Assembly (NCBI GenBank): GCA_031216915.1
Contig: CM062292.1
Location: forward strand, 208,651,262 to 208,715,261
Length of the DNA: 64,000 bases
Direction of reading: 5' to 3'
DNA from: Pictodentalium vernedei
Taxonomy: Eukaryota > Mollusca > Scaphopoda > Dentaliida > Dentaliidae
The notes under the pieces are model-generated. The model had not been told where the DNA came from and made no database searches. It saw only the letters and a list, made by a program, of their open reading frames with translations. This document shows, in pieces, positions 57,268 to 64,000 of this stretch. The position numbers were made by a program, and so were the translations under genes. Each line of letters opens with the position of its first letter. The stretch's first letter is position 1.

Positions 57268-57717
57268 TTATATTTCCAAGTCCATTATTAGCATGTTGAC
57301 ACTCGTGTATTCTCCTTTTTCAAAAATGTGTTGAATGTTTATCTTTACTCTTTTGAGTTTTTTTACATCGGTGAACTCGCTCTCACCATCCAATTTCTCC
57401 ATGAGTTCGCGTGAGATGTTTGGAAATATGTAACTTCCATAGGGCAACGACAAATCGTCCTTGTCGAATTCTCTATCTTCGGCGATGACGATGTTCTGCA
57501 GATCGCTTTTGTACTCGTAAAACAAATCGAGCGCGGTTTCGTCCAATTTCAAAGGCATGCAATATTTGTCGTATTTGTGCTCTAAGCCCTTTGTCTTGAC
57601 CTCGTTCAATTCGATGGGATCGTGTCATTGTAATCTATAGATTTTATGACCGAACTTCTTATACGTTTTGACTCGTTTCAATTTCAATTCGCATCTTTTA
57701 GGTGTTGTTGTCCTCAT
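57268..57717 (-). pseudogene. Tandem paralogue family, copy 1 (nonsense mutant)
   Basis: It starts at ATG 57717 (RTTTPKRCELKLKRVKTY) and ends at 57268 (MDLEI). The frame is open along its length except for TGA at 57625-57627, where copy 2 has CGA (Arg). The rest aligns with copy 2 throughout: MPLKLDE, DLFYEYKSDLQNIVIAEDRE, YGSYIFPNISRELMEK, KKLKRVKINIQHIFEKG. Function unknown. Its upstream leader (57718-57857) is nearly the same as that of copies 2 and 3. Confidence 0.75.
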
Positions 57718-57842
57718 GATCGATTATTTGTTTTTTTTTTGTTTTTATGAATTCTTGCAAATAATGTATATTTTAAATTTTGTATTTGAATAATAATTTG
57801 TTAAAAAAGTTTGAATGTAAAATTTTTTAGTTAAAGTTTTTT

Positions 57843-57857
57843 CTCTTTATGTATATA
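57843..57857 (-). promoter_or_regulatory. Promoter of copy 1
   Basis: On the - strand it reads TATATACATAAAGAG, about 126-140 bp before the ATG. A leader shared with copies 2 and 3 follows (AACAAATTATT, ATACAAAATTTAAAATATAC, ATTATTTGCAAGAATTCAT). Confidence 0.55.
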
Positions 57858-57893
57858 AAAAGTTAAATTTTAACATTTCAATCTCTCTATTGT

Positions 57894-58340
57894 TTATATT
57901 TCCAAGTCTGTTATTTGCATGTTGACACTCGTGTTTTCTCCTTTTTCGAAAATGTATTGAATGTTTATCTTTACTCTTTTGAGTTTTTTTACATCGGTGA
58001 ACTCGCTCTCACCACCCGATTTCTCCATGGGTTCGCGTGAGATTTTTGGATATATGTAACTTCCATAGAACAGCGTCAAATCGTCCTTGTCGAATTCTTT
58101 ATCTTTAGCGATGACGATTTTTTGCAGATCGCTTTGATAGTCATAAAACAAATCGAGCATGGCTTCGTCCAATTTCAAAGGCATCTTATATCTGTTGTAT
58201 TTGTGCTCTGAGCCCTTCGTCTCGACCTCGTTCAATTCGATGGGATCGTGTCGTTGCAATCTATAGATTTTATGACCGAATTTCTTATACCTTTCGACTC
58301 GTTTCAATTTCAATTCGCATCTTTTAGGTGTTGCTGTCAT
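57894..58340 (-). CDS. Tandem paralogue family, copy 2 (intact, 148 aa, unknown)
   Basis: The only intact member of the three. It is a small, charged protein without signal peptide or membrane segment. Notable stretches are a basic N-terminus (PKRCELKLKRVERYKKFGHK), KMPLKLDEAMLDLFYDYQSD, YGSYIYPKISREP and KKLKRVKINIQYIFEKGE. I do not recognise a family. Tandem amplification inside a viral element, next to an IAP gene, suggests a host-interaction or accessory role; this is inference. The start is ATG 58340, 106 bp after the promoter word at 58446-58460. Confidence 0.7.
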   Translation of the reverse strand: MTATPKRCELKLKRVERYKKFGHKIYRLQRHDPIELNEVETKGSEHKYNRYKMPLKLDEAMLDLFYDYQSDLQKIVIAKDKEFDKDDLTLFYGSYIYPKISREPMEKSGGESEFTDVKKLKRVKINIQYIFEKGENTSVNMQITDLEI

Positions 58341-58445
58341 GATCGATTATTTGTTTTTTTGGTTTTATGAATTCTTGCAAATAATGTATATTTTAAATTT
58401 TGTATTTTAATAATTTGTGTAAAAAAATTTTGTTTTTTTTTTTTG

Positions 58446-58460
58446 CTCTTTATATATATA
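58446..58460 (-). promoter_or_regulatory. Promoter of copy 2
   Basis: On the - strand it reads TATATATATAAAGAG, 106 bp before ATG 58340. Confidence 0.55.
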
Positions 58461-58515
58461 AAAAAAAAAAGTTTTTAATTTTAATTTCTTTAATGTGAAA
58501 ATTTTTTTGTAAAAA

Positions 58516-58544
58516 GTAATGAGATCATCTTTAGATCTCATTAC
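58516..58544. terminator. Perfect hairpin beyond copy 3
   Basis: GTAATGAGATC and GATCTCATTAC flank a 7-nt loop and are followed by T-rich DNA. It lies 44 bp past the end of copy 3. The same sequence occurs in part at 57187-57210 past copy 1. It may stop or protect transcripts, or be a duplication boundary; function is inference. Confidence 0.4.
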
Positions 58545-58587
58545 TTTTTTTTCCTTCTTTTTCGCTAAAAATCAATCTCTCTATTGT

Positions 58588-59040
58588 TTATATTTCCAAG
58601 TCCGTTATTAGCATGTTGACATTCGTCATTTTTCCACTTACGAAAATGTTTTGAATGTTTATCTTTACTCTTTTGAGTTTTTTTTACATCGGTGAATGCG
58701 CTCTCACCACCTGATTTGTTCACGAGTTCGAGTGAGATTATTGGATATATGTAACTTCCATAGAACAACAACAAATCTTCCTTGTCAAATTCTCTGTCTT
58801 CGGCGACGATGAAATATTATTCAGCAGATCGCTTTGGTACTTGTAAAACAAATCGAGCATGGCTTCATCCAATTTCAAACACATCCGATATTTGTTTTAG
58901 TAGCGCTCTAACTCCTCCATCTCAACCTCGTTCAATTCGATGGGATCGTGTTGTTGTAATGTATAGATATTAAAACCGAATTTCTTATACGCTTCGTCTC
59001 GTTTCAATTTCAATTCGCATCTTTTAGGTGTTGTTGTCAT
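58588..59040 (-). pseudogene. Tandem paralogue family, copy 3 (broken)
   Basis: It starts at ATG 59040 (TTTPKRCELKLKRDEAYKK) and is alignable with copy 2 to the end (58588). It has a TAA in the first half (after the residues matching VETKGSEHKY), an insertion near 58808-58820 and an extra T near 58680 that shift the frame. At the codon that is CGA in copy 2 and TGA in copy 1, this copy has CAA. Confidence 0.75.
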
Positions 59041-59203
59041 GATCGATTATTTGGTTTTTATGAATTCTTGGAAATAATGTATATTTTAAATTTTGTATTT
59101 AAATAATAATTTGTTAAAAAAAGTTCCTCTTTATTTCTCTCTATATATAAATAAAAGTTAAAAAAAAAAATATTCTTACAAACTCAATTTTAAGGTAAAA
59201 ACA
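59041..59203. promoter_or_regulatory. Divergent promoter between copy 3 and the IAP gene
   Basis: The 163-bp spacer holds CTCTCTATATATAAATAAAAG at 59137-59157. Read left it gives TATATATAGAGAG about 100 bp before copy 3; read right it gives TATATATAAATA about 60 bp before the IAP gene. Both genes may thus share one TATA region. The left side carries the leader common to all three paralogues; the right side carries AATATTCTTACAA, which also precedes the polymerase ATG at 59957. Confidence 0.5.
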
Positions 59204-59833
59204 ATGATCAAGTCTGAACATCCGAATTATAGTTTAGAACGTGCAAGACTTCAAACGTTTAAAAATTGGCCTTCGCATCTTGCTCAAAAACCCGAAGATT
59301 TAGCTGCTGTGGGGTTCATTTATGTGGGTAAAAGTGACAAAGTTAAATGTTTTTGTTGTAATATACATTTGATGAATTGGGAACCTCATGACAGACCTTT
59401 ACTAGAACATATAAATAATATTAAAAAAAGGTGAATGTGATTATTTGAACAAGATCATAACGTTGGGATTGATTAAAATCGAAGACGAAGAGTGGGATAG
59501 AAATAAAAACCAAAAATTATTGATGGATATGTTACAATAGGGTACACTAAGGAACAATTGTACAATGCATTAAATAACGCAAACAAGACCTTATCTCAAT
59601 TTTTGACTTTAGAACATCTGATTAAATTCATGACGCAAGCGGACGAGTTAATGTCGTGTGTCGAAAACGAGTCGAGCAACACGAACACTTGTCTGCTTTG
59701 CGAAAATGTCGCAAACGTTTCGTTTCTACCGTGCGCACATTTGTGTTATTGTAAGGAATGTTATTCTAGAGACGAGAAAACGTGTTCATTCTGCAAACAA
59801 GAAATAAAAGCGATCGTAAATTGTTTTGAATAA
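59204..59833 (+). pseudogene. Inhibitor-of-apoptosis protein (BIR + RING), frameshifted
   Basis: The first segment is a BIR domain: RLQTFKNWPSH, PEDLAAVGFIYVGKSDKVKC, FCCNIHLMNWEPHDRPLLEH, with the zinc ligands C-x2-C and the His in place. The last Cys (GECDYL) lies in another frame after an A run at 59422-59428. The frame then breaks again near 59525-59535 before YTKEQLYNAL, a possible UBA-like region. The C-terminus is a RING finger: CLLCENVANVSFLPCAHLCY, then CKECYSR and CSFCKQEI. BIR domains bind caspases or IAP antagonists and RINGs confer ubiquitin ligase activity, so an intact version would block host cell death. Viral IAPs are known in baculoviruses and other large DNA viruses. Two indels make this copy inactive unless they are sequencing errors in homopolymers. 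Confidence 0.82.
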
Positions 59834-59877
59834 AAATTCACATTAAAGAAAAAAAAGGATGTTAAAATTTAACTTTT

Positions 59878-59890
59878 TATATAAAAAGAG
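59878..59890 (+). promoter_or_regulatory. Promoter of the polymerase gene
   Basis: TATATAAAAAGAG lies 67-79 bp before ATG 59957. The leader between them (AACAAATTATTTAAATACAAAATT) is shared in sense orientation with the three - strand paralogues. Confidence 0.55.
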
Positions 59891-59956
59891 TAAAAAAAAC
59901 AAAACTTTTTTAACAAATTATTTAAATACAAAATTCAAAAAAAAATATTCTTACAA

Positions 59957-61830
59957 ATGAAGCAAACAGATAAAACAATGGTAAATTTAAATGAGAAAAC
60001 CGTACCTCAGTTAAACGAGATTTGTAAACTATTACAAATTTCACATTTCAGAAATCCTAGAACTAAATAAAAAAAAATCAAAGTCATACAAGAATATTTG
60101 CAAAACGCTAGAAAGGCAAACGAAATGTCGATAGCAATGACGTCAAAAGATGCATCGGTTGTGAAAAATGAGAAGATAGTAAAAGGAATCGAAATGCCGA
60201 CGTCGAAAAAAACCAAAAACGTTTCAATTGTGAAAAATAAGAAGATGACTAAACGAAAAGCCGTTGAAGAACAGCAAGTTTCCAAAGAAAAGAAAAGAAA
60301 AACTAAAACGAAAACAAGTGATGCACTTCAGATTCTAGACAAACGAGATATATCGAGCGAAATTCAATGAGCAATCGACGAAAGGAAAGGAGAAGAATAT
60401 GTAACACGACTCATTGCAGAACTATTCCAATCAAAGCCCATAGAACGGGAGAGTGCGATCAAAGGCGTTTTTAAAACTTTCGACGTGGTTCCCTCGTTCA
60501 AGAAAATCGATCCGAAATTGTTCATGGAATGGGTGAAGAAAAAAGTATTGGATTTGTTTCATGAATACATGAACGTGGGACTAAAAATTAAGATGATACT
60601 CCATTGCGTGATAAATAAAATCGACGTGAAGTCCGGCGAGAGCATCGTGAAAAATGCATATTTCAGATCTAACGTCGAACCCGTATTTTGAGGTTCGGAT
60701 CTATCGGACATTTTTGAAAAGATGAAAGACAAGATGTTGATGTCTCTCGCGAATTATCAACATGAAGGTAGTAATTGGACGTTCGATGAGGTGTTGAAAC
60801 TCGAAATTCACATAAATAAAAACGATCCGTTGAAAGGATCTTCCTACTTGGAATTACCGTATTTCTTGACTAAGAAACACCCTGTGGTCAACGTGAGAAA
60901 TAAAGATGATCAGTGTTTTAAATAGGCAGTCACCTCCGCTTTATACCCTGTCAAAATACACTCCGATAGAGTTTCTCGTTACAAGGAAACTTCTAAAAAT
61001 CTCGATTGGACCGGAGTGACTTTTCCAACAGAGTTAAAACACATCGAACGTTTTGAGGCTCAAAATCCCACCGTAGCGAAAAATGAACGATCTATCCTCT
61101 CAGACAGACTTCGTATCTCGGAAAAGAAAAGACGATTATTTTATTATTGATTTCGAATGGTGACAATCGTCATTATTGTTGGGTTAAACATCCGAGCCGA
61201 TTACTGTCGAAACAAAATAATAATCGTAACGGAAAGATATCTTTATGTTGCAATTGCATGAACGTGTTTCACAGCGAAGACTCGTTGGCGAAACATCAGG
61301 AATATTGCAACGAAAATCAAGGTGTCGCCGTCGAAATGCCCAAACCCAACACCATCGTGAAGTTTGAAAATCACAATAGAAGGTTAAAAGTACCATTCGT
61401 CATGTACGCCGATTTCGAATGTTTCACTGCGAAAATGAGTTCCTGTCAACCCAACGCTCTTCAAAGTTACGTCGAAAGATATCAAAAACACATACCTTCA
61501 GGCTATTGCATTTACGTGAAATGCACTTTCGACTCGCAACACGACATGGGTTCCTTCACCTACACGAAACAGTATGAAGCCGACGATGTGGCTCAAAGGT
61601 TCATGGAAGAGTAAGAATCGAAAATTCAAATGTTATACGACAAATTCAAAACACCGGCAAAAATGATCATCACGCGAGAGCAGCAGGACGAAAATAACAG
61701 AGCCACCAAATGTCACATATGCAGACAATCGTTTGATGAGAATTCAGAGGGAAATAAGAAGGTCAGAGACCACGATCATTACATGGGTCTTTATCGCGGT
61801 CCGGCTCACAGCAAGTGTAATTTAAAATAT
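59957..61830 (+). pseudogene. Protein-primed family B DNA polymerase, N-terminal part, broken and truncated
   Basis: Residues 9-50 (NEKTVPQLNEICKLLQISH) resemble a SAP DNA-binding motif. A Lys-rich linker follows, then the Polinton polymerase N-terminal region: KLFMEWVKKKV, GSNWTFDEVLKLEIHI, KGSSYLELPYFL and NVRNKDDQCFK. After a frameshift near 61085-61147 it continues with HYCWVKHPSRLLS, a zinc-finger-like CCNCMNVFHSEDSLAKH, the exonuclease I motif YADFEC, and the Cys/His segment CHICRQSF ... VRDHDHYMGLYRGPAHSKCN. In-frame stops are TAA 60068, TGA 60368, TGA 60689, TAG 60923 and TAA 61612. The gene is severed after CNLKY at 61830; exonuclease II-III and all polymerase motifs are missing. It would have copied the element's genome. 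Confidence 0.88.
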
Positions 61831-61831
61831 C
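61827..61831. other. Tail-to-tail rearrangement junction
   Basis: Left of this point the + strand encodes the polymerase (PAHSKCNLKY). Right of it the - strand encodes the capsid-type protein (ending FLNATRY). The two meet at ATAT (61827-61830), which can be read as the last tyrosine of either gene. It looks like a microhomology join. Confidence 0.75.
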
Positions 61832-62771
61832 TTGTGGCGTTCAGAAACACTTGCATGTTTCTCAAATGGCAGTGATCGAACACCGATGCATTCTTTTCCT
61901 GAGACCCGTCCCTATCGGTCTGAAATGCAACCACGATGAAACGCGGTCTCTCGGAAGCGGATTTCACAATCAATCTCCAATCGAAGTGATTCGTGGAGGG
62001 AGGAATGCTAGCCATGTCTCACTGTCTCATTCTAAATCCCACGGGTAATTTACTCTTGGATTCTATGATCTTGTAGAGATGCGTTTTTTCCACGATCGAA
62101 GGCTCCACGTGTGGAACGAACCACGATATCTTGTGTAGAGTTATCTTACCCGCATTGGTCGCAGTGAGTCTCACTATTGCATCATCGTTTCCTTTTCGAA
62201 TCAACGTCAGATTATGTTTGAATCCGTACATGATCTTGTTGTAATCGTCCGCAAATCCGAAGATGTGTTTCAAAGGTATCCTGAACGAAAACGTTCCTTT
62301 AGGTCTGGACGTCTTGACGACGTAGTCGAATATCAAGGCGGCGCCGGCGCTAGCAGGGCCTATGGTGTCTTTCACCCACAACTGATTAAGTCCTCTGGAT
62401 TTCGAAAAATCATCAGGATACGTCAAGAGTCTGAACATCATGGTGGCCTGACCAGGATGAAACACAGATTCTATCTCTTGTCCGGATAGCATGTATTTTA
62501 TATTACTGAATAGATGCATGATGCCATTATTGGCTAGAGTAACCGTGTCGTCGTCGGCGTAGTCGCTCCCATCTTCCTTGGTGAGACGTCCCTGCACCAC
62601 TATGTAACTCTCGCTAGGATGTATGAATAGATCTTGAGTTTCAACGTTGATTCTTATCTCTCCCGCATTGTTCAAACTTGTTCCGGTTACCGGTTCGTAT
62701 TCGTGAACCTCATATTCTTGAATACTTTCATCTTTCACTATGCTTTGTGCTATATCTAGTATATTTGTCAT
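61827..62771 (-). pseudogene. Major-capsid-type (double jelly-roll family) protein, truncated and broken
   Basis: From ATG 62771 the frame runs 250 residues to TGA 62019-62021. Blocks include INVETQDLFIHPSESYIVVQ, GIMHLFSNIKYMLSGQEIE, HPGQATMMFRLLTYPDDFSK, PKGTFSFRIPLKHIFGFADD and KISWFVPHVEPS. Similarity continues past the stop (DMASIPPSTNHFDWRL) and, after a shift near 61978-61985, with ERPRFIVVAFQTDRDGSQ, VFDHCHLRNMQVFLNATRY to 61827. This family recurs in invertebrate Polintons and I take it as the capsid protein, which is probable but not proven here. Members I know are longer, so the last third or more is missing. The promoter is at 62861-62877. Confidence 0.7.
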
Positions 62772-62860
62772 TTTAAAGGATTTTTAGTTTTTTGTTTATT
62801 AATTAACTTGCTTTCTTTATCTAAAAAATAGTTTTAAATTATTTTTTATTATTATTTTTT

Positions 62861-62877
62861 TCTCTCTTATATATATG
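62861..62877 (-). promoter_or_regulatory. Promoter of the capsid-type gene
   Basis: On the - strand it reads CATATATATAAGAGAGA, about 90-105 bp before ATG 62771. It lies between the end of the integrase and the capsid-type gene. Confidence 0.55.
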
Positions 62878-62926
62878 TGTAAACAAGAAAATGTTAAAGA
62901 GAGTAAATAAAAAACTTTTGTTTTCT

Positions 62927-63964
62927 TTATAAAAACTTTGTCTTCTGTAATTGTTGTTCGTAAAACTTTCCGATGATCTCTTCTCCATCCAAAGCTTCGA
63001 TTTCGTAAGTCACCGGATCGGTGTGAAATATTTTGATTATCATGAAGATTTCCGAGGTCCATCGAGGAGTATAACCCTTTTTGAAGTGCTTCTTATAAGC
63101 ATAGATTCTCACTCGATCACCGACTGCAAATTTCGGCGTTCTAGACTTCTTCCTGATCTTAGATCTCTCAGGATATAGATTCGTGTAGACCTGTTTTTCG
63201 TTTCGAGGATCGCTAGCTTCTGCGGGAGTCATCTTGATCGATCTGTATCTGGTGTTGTTGTAATCTTTGACCAGATCGTTCAGAGCGTATATGTATTTCT
63301 TGGTCGATTTCGCTGTGAAGTATCTGTGCATCTTTTCCTTCATCGTTCGATTCCAACGTTCCACCACGCTGGCTTTCTCTTCGTTTTTGATCGAGTAGAG
63401 ATCAACCAATCGATGAACGTGCTTGTTGTAGAATTCCTTTCCCTTATCCACCCACAATTTACTCGGTTTTCGAGAAGACGAGTCGAACACGCTCTTCAGA
63501 GCCTCGGCGACGCAAGGTCCCGATTTATTCTTCAAAGCTCTGATCCAACTGTATTTGGAAAACACGTCGATGACCCTCAATAGATATTTGACGCCCTCGT
63601 TCCACCTCGAAAACGATCTCATGTCGACCAAGTTGGCAGACCAAATATCATCCAGACCCTTCACGAACACCCTTCTCTTTCGAAATTTACGTACTATGGG
63701 TTTGTGTAACTCCTCGGCCAATTCGCTCGTCAATAATCGTTTCTTCTTCTTTTCCGATGCGCTTTTTTTTTTAACACCCCATCCGAATCGACGTTTCACA
63801 CCGATCAGATTGCCGACCAGTGAACGTTCTATCTTCTCTCTCCTGCTCGGAGTCAATATGCCTCTCAATTTCCCCAACATGTTTTTATCGCAGACGTCGT
63901 TGCAAGTCTTGGTGTCAGGATGTCCGGCGTAGCACAGATAGTGATCTGGCCGCGTCCACCCTAT
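62927..63964 (-). CDS. Polinton DDE integrase (rve family), probably N-terminally incomplete
   Basis: Numbering is from ATG 63880 (317 residues), but the frame is open back to 63964 and carries YLCYAGHPDTKTCNDVCDKN, which may be part of the protein. The catalytic core has the first Asp at 86 (ANLVDM), the second at 145 (LWVDKGKEF) and the Glu at 174 (SVVERWNRTMK). FSKYSWIRALKNKS (107-120) is typical of retrovirus-like integrases of Polintons. The C-terminus (FAVGDRVRIYAYKK, GYTPRWTSEIF, EIIGKFYEQQL) is an SH3/chromo-like DNA- or chromatin-binding domain. The gap between the last two acidic residues is 28, shorter than the roughly 33-35 usual for the family, so a few residues may be deleted. 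The enzyme would insert the element into host DNA. No stop is seen inside. Confidence 0.88.
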   Translation of the reverse strand: MGWTRPDHYLCYAGHPDTKTCNDVCDKNMLGKLRGILTPSRREKIERSLVGNLIGVKRRFGWGVKKKSASEKKKKRLLTSELAEELHKPIVRKFRKRRVFVKGLDDIWSANLVDMRSFSRWNEGVKYLLRVIDVFSKYSWIRALKNKSGPCVAEALKSVFDSSSRKPSKLWVDKGKEFYNKHVHRLVDLYSIKNEEKASVVERWNRTMKEKMHRYFTAKSTKKYIYALNDLVKDYNNTRYRSIKMTPAEASDPRNEKQVYTNLYPERSKIRKKSRTPKFAVGDRVRIYAYKKHFKKGYTPRWTSEIFMIIKIFHTDPVTYEIEALDGEEIIGKFYEQQLQKTKFL

Positions 63965-64000
63965 TCACAGGTTTGCTCCAAGACTTGGGTGTCAGATCGG

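Larger units (their letters stand above)
52600..64000. mobile_element. Degraded, rearranged Polinton/Maverick (adintovirus-lineage) provirus, partial
   Basis: The gene set defines the element: retrovirus-type DDE integrase, A32/FtsK-type packaging ATPase, capsid-type proteins, protein-primed family B polymerase and several small proteins recurrently found with them. The left limit is approximate; the right end is outside the window. Intergenic DNA is very AT-rich and genes are closely packed, unlike the surrounding host DNA. The two halves (52.6-61.83 kb and 61.83-64 kb) are joined tail to tail in the middle of two genes, so this is either an internally rearranged copy or two copies fused. 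No adenovirus-type protease gene is seen. Confidence 0.85.

Noticed and set aside
59422..59560. Introns in the IAP gene
   Set aside because: No convincing GT...AG pair restores the frame, and the breaks lie in A-rich runs typical of small indels.
55448..60691. Recoding of TGA as an amino acid in the provirus
   Set aside because: Other genes have TAA, TAG and frameshifts as well, paralogue comparison shows CGA to TGA change, and intact genes here end at any stop codon. Decay is simpler.

Overview
This window is animal (metazoan) nuclear DNA, most likely from a marine invertebrate. Three things point there: a host exon with a canonical intron acceptor that encodes the C-terminus of protein-L-isoaspartate O-methyltransferase, AT-rich intergenic DNA packed with non-coding repeats, and a repeat mix (DIRS retrotransposon, Helentron-like elements with internal tandem arrays, 5S- and tRNA-headed SINEs, TTAA MITEs, a Polinton/Maverick) typical of marine invertebrate genomes. 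Species and phylum cannot be fixed from the sequence.

Layout. 1-1.2 kb: an intron carrying a 145-bp alternating satellite, then the last exon of a PCMT1-like gene on the + strand. 1.2-9.3 kb: inverted repeats, a Helentron-like element with a ~335-bp tandem array and a nested MITE, a TTAA MITE, and about 3.9 kb with no recognisable gene. 9.34-15.83 kb: one complete but decayed DIRS-type retrotransposon (inverted terminal repeats, gag-like ORF, RT-RNase H, tyrosine recombinase, internal complementary region). 15.8-32 kb: more Helentron-like elements, several hit by later insertions with target-site duplications. 32.8-34.5 kb: a nest of a TTAA MITE, a GTCGCCCC-repeat element and two SINEs. 35-46.5 kb: microsatellites, duplicated blocks, palindromic foldback elements and an unusual series of tRNA-like modules. 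46.5-52.5 kb: a LINE remnant, an 85-bp minisatellite and unassigned DNA.

52.6-64 kb is the most interesting part: a degraded Polinton/Maverick (adintovirus-lineage) provirus that runs off the right edge. Its + strand carries two small Polinton-type proteins, a packaging ATPase, a probable minor-capsid gene, a hydrophobic/Gly-rich protein, a BIR+RING inhibitor-of-apoptosis gene and the N-terminal part of a protein-primed family B DNA polymerase. The - strand carries three tandem copies of an unrecognised ~148-aa gene, a capsid-type gene fragment and a DDE integrase. The polymerase and capsid fragments are fused tail to tail at about 61,830. Most genes share a TATATA...GAGA-type promoter about 60-135 bp upstream of the start codon. 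Many genes are inactivated; most of the TGA stops fit CpG decay (CGA to TGA), and one is shown directly by comparing paralogues.

Only the PCMT1 exon looks like functioning host coding sequence. Everything else that can be recognised is mobile or viral in origin.
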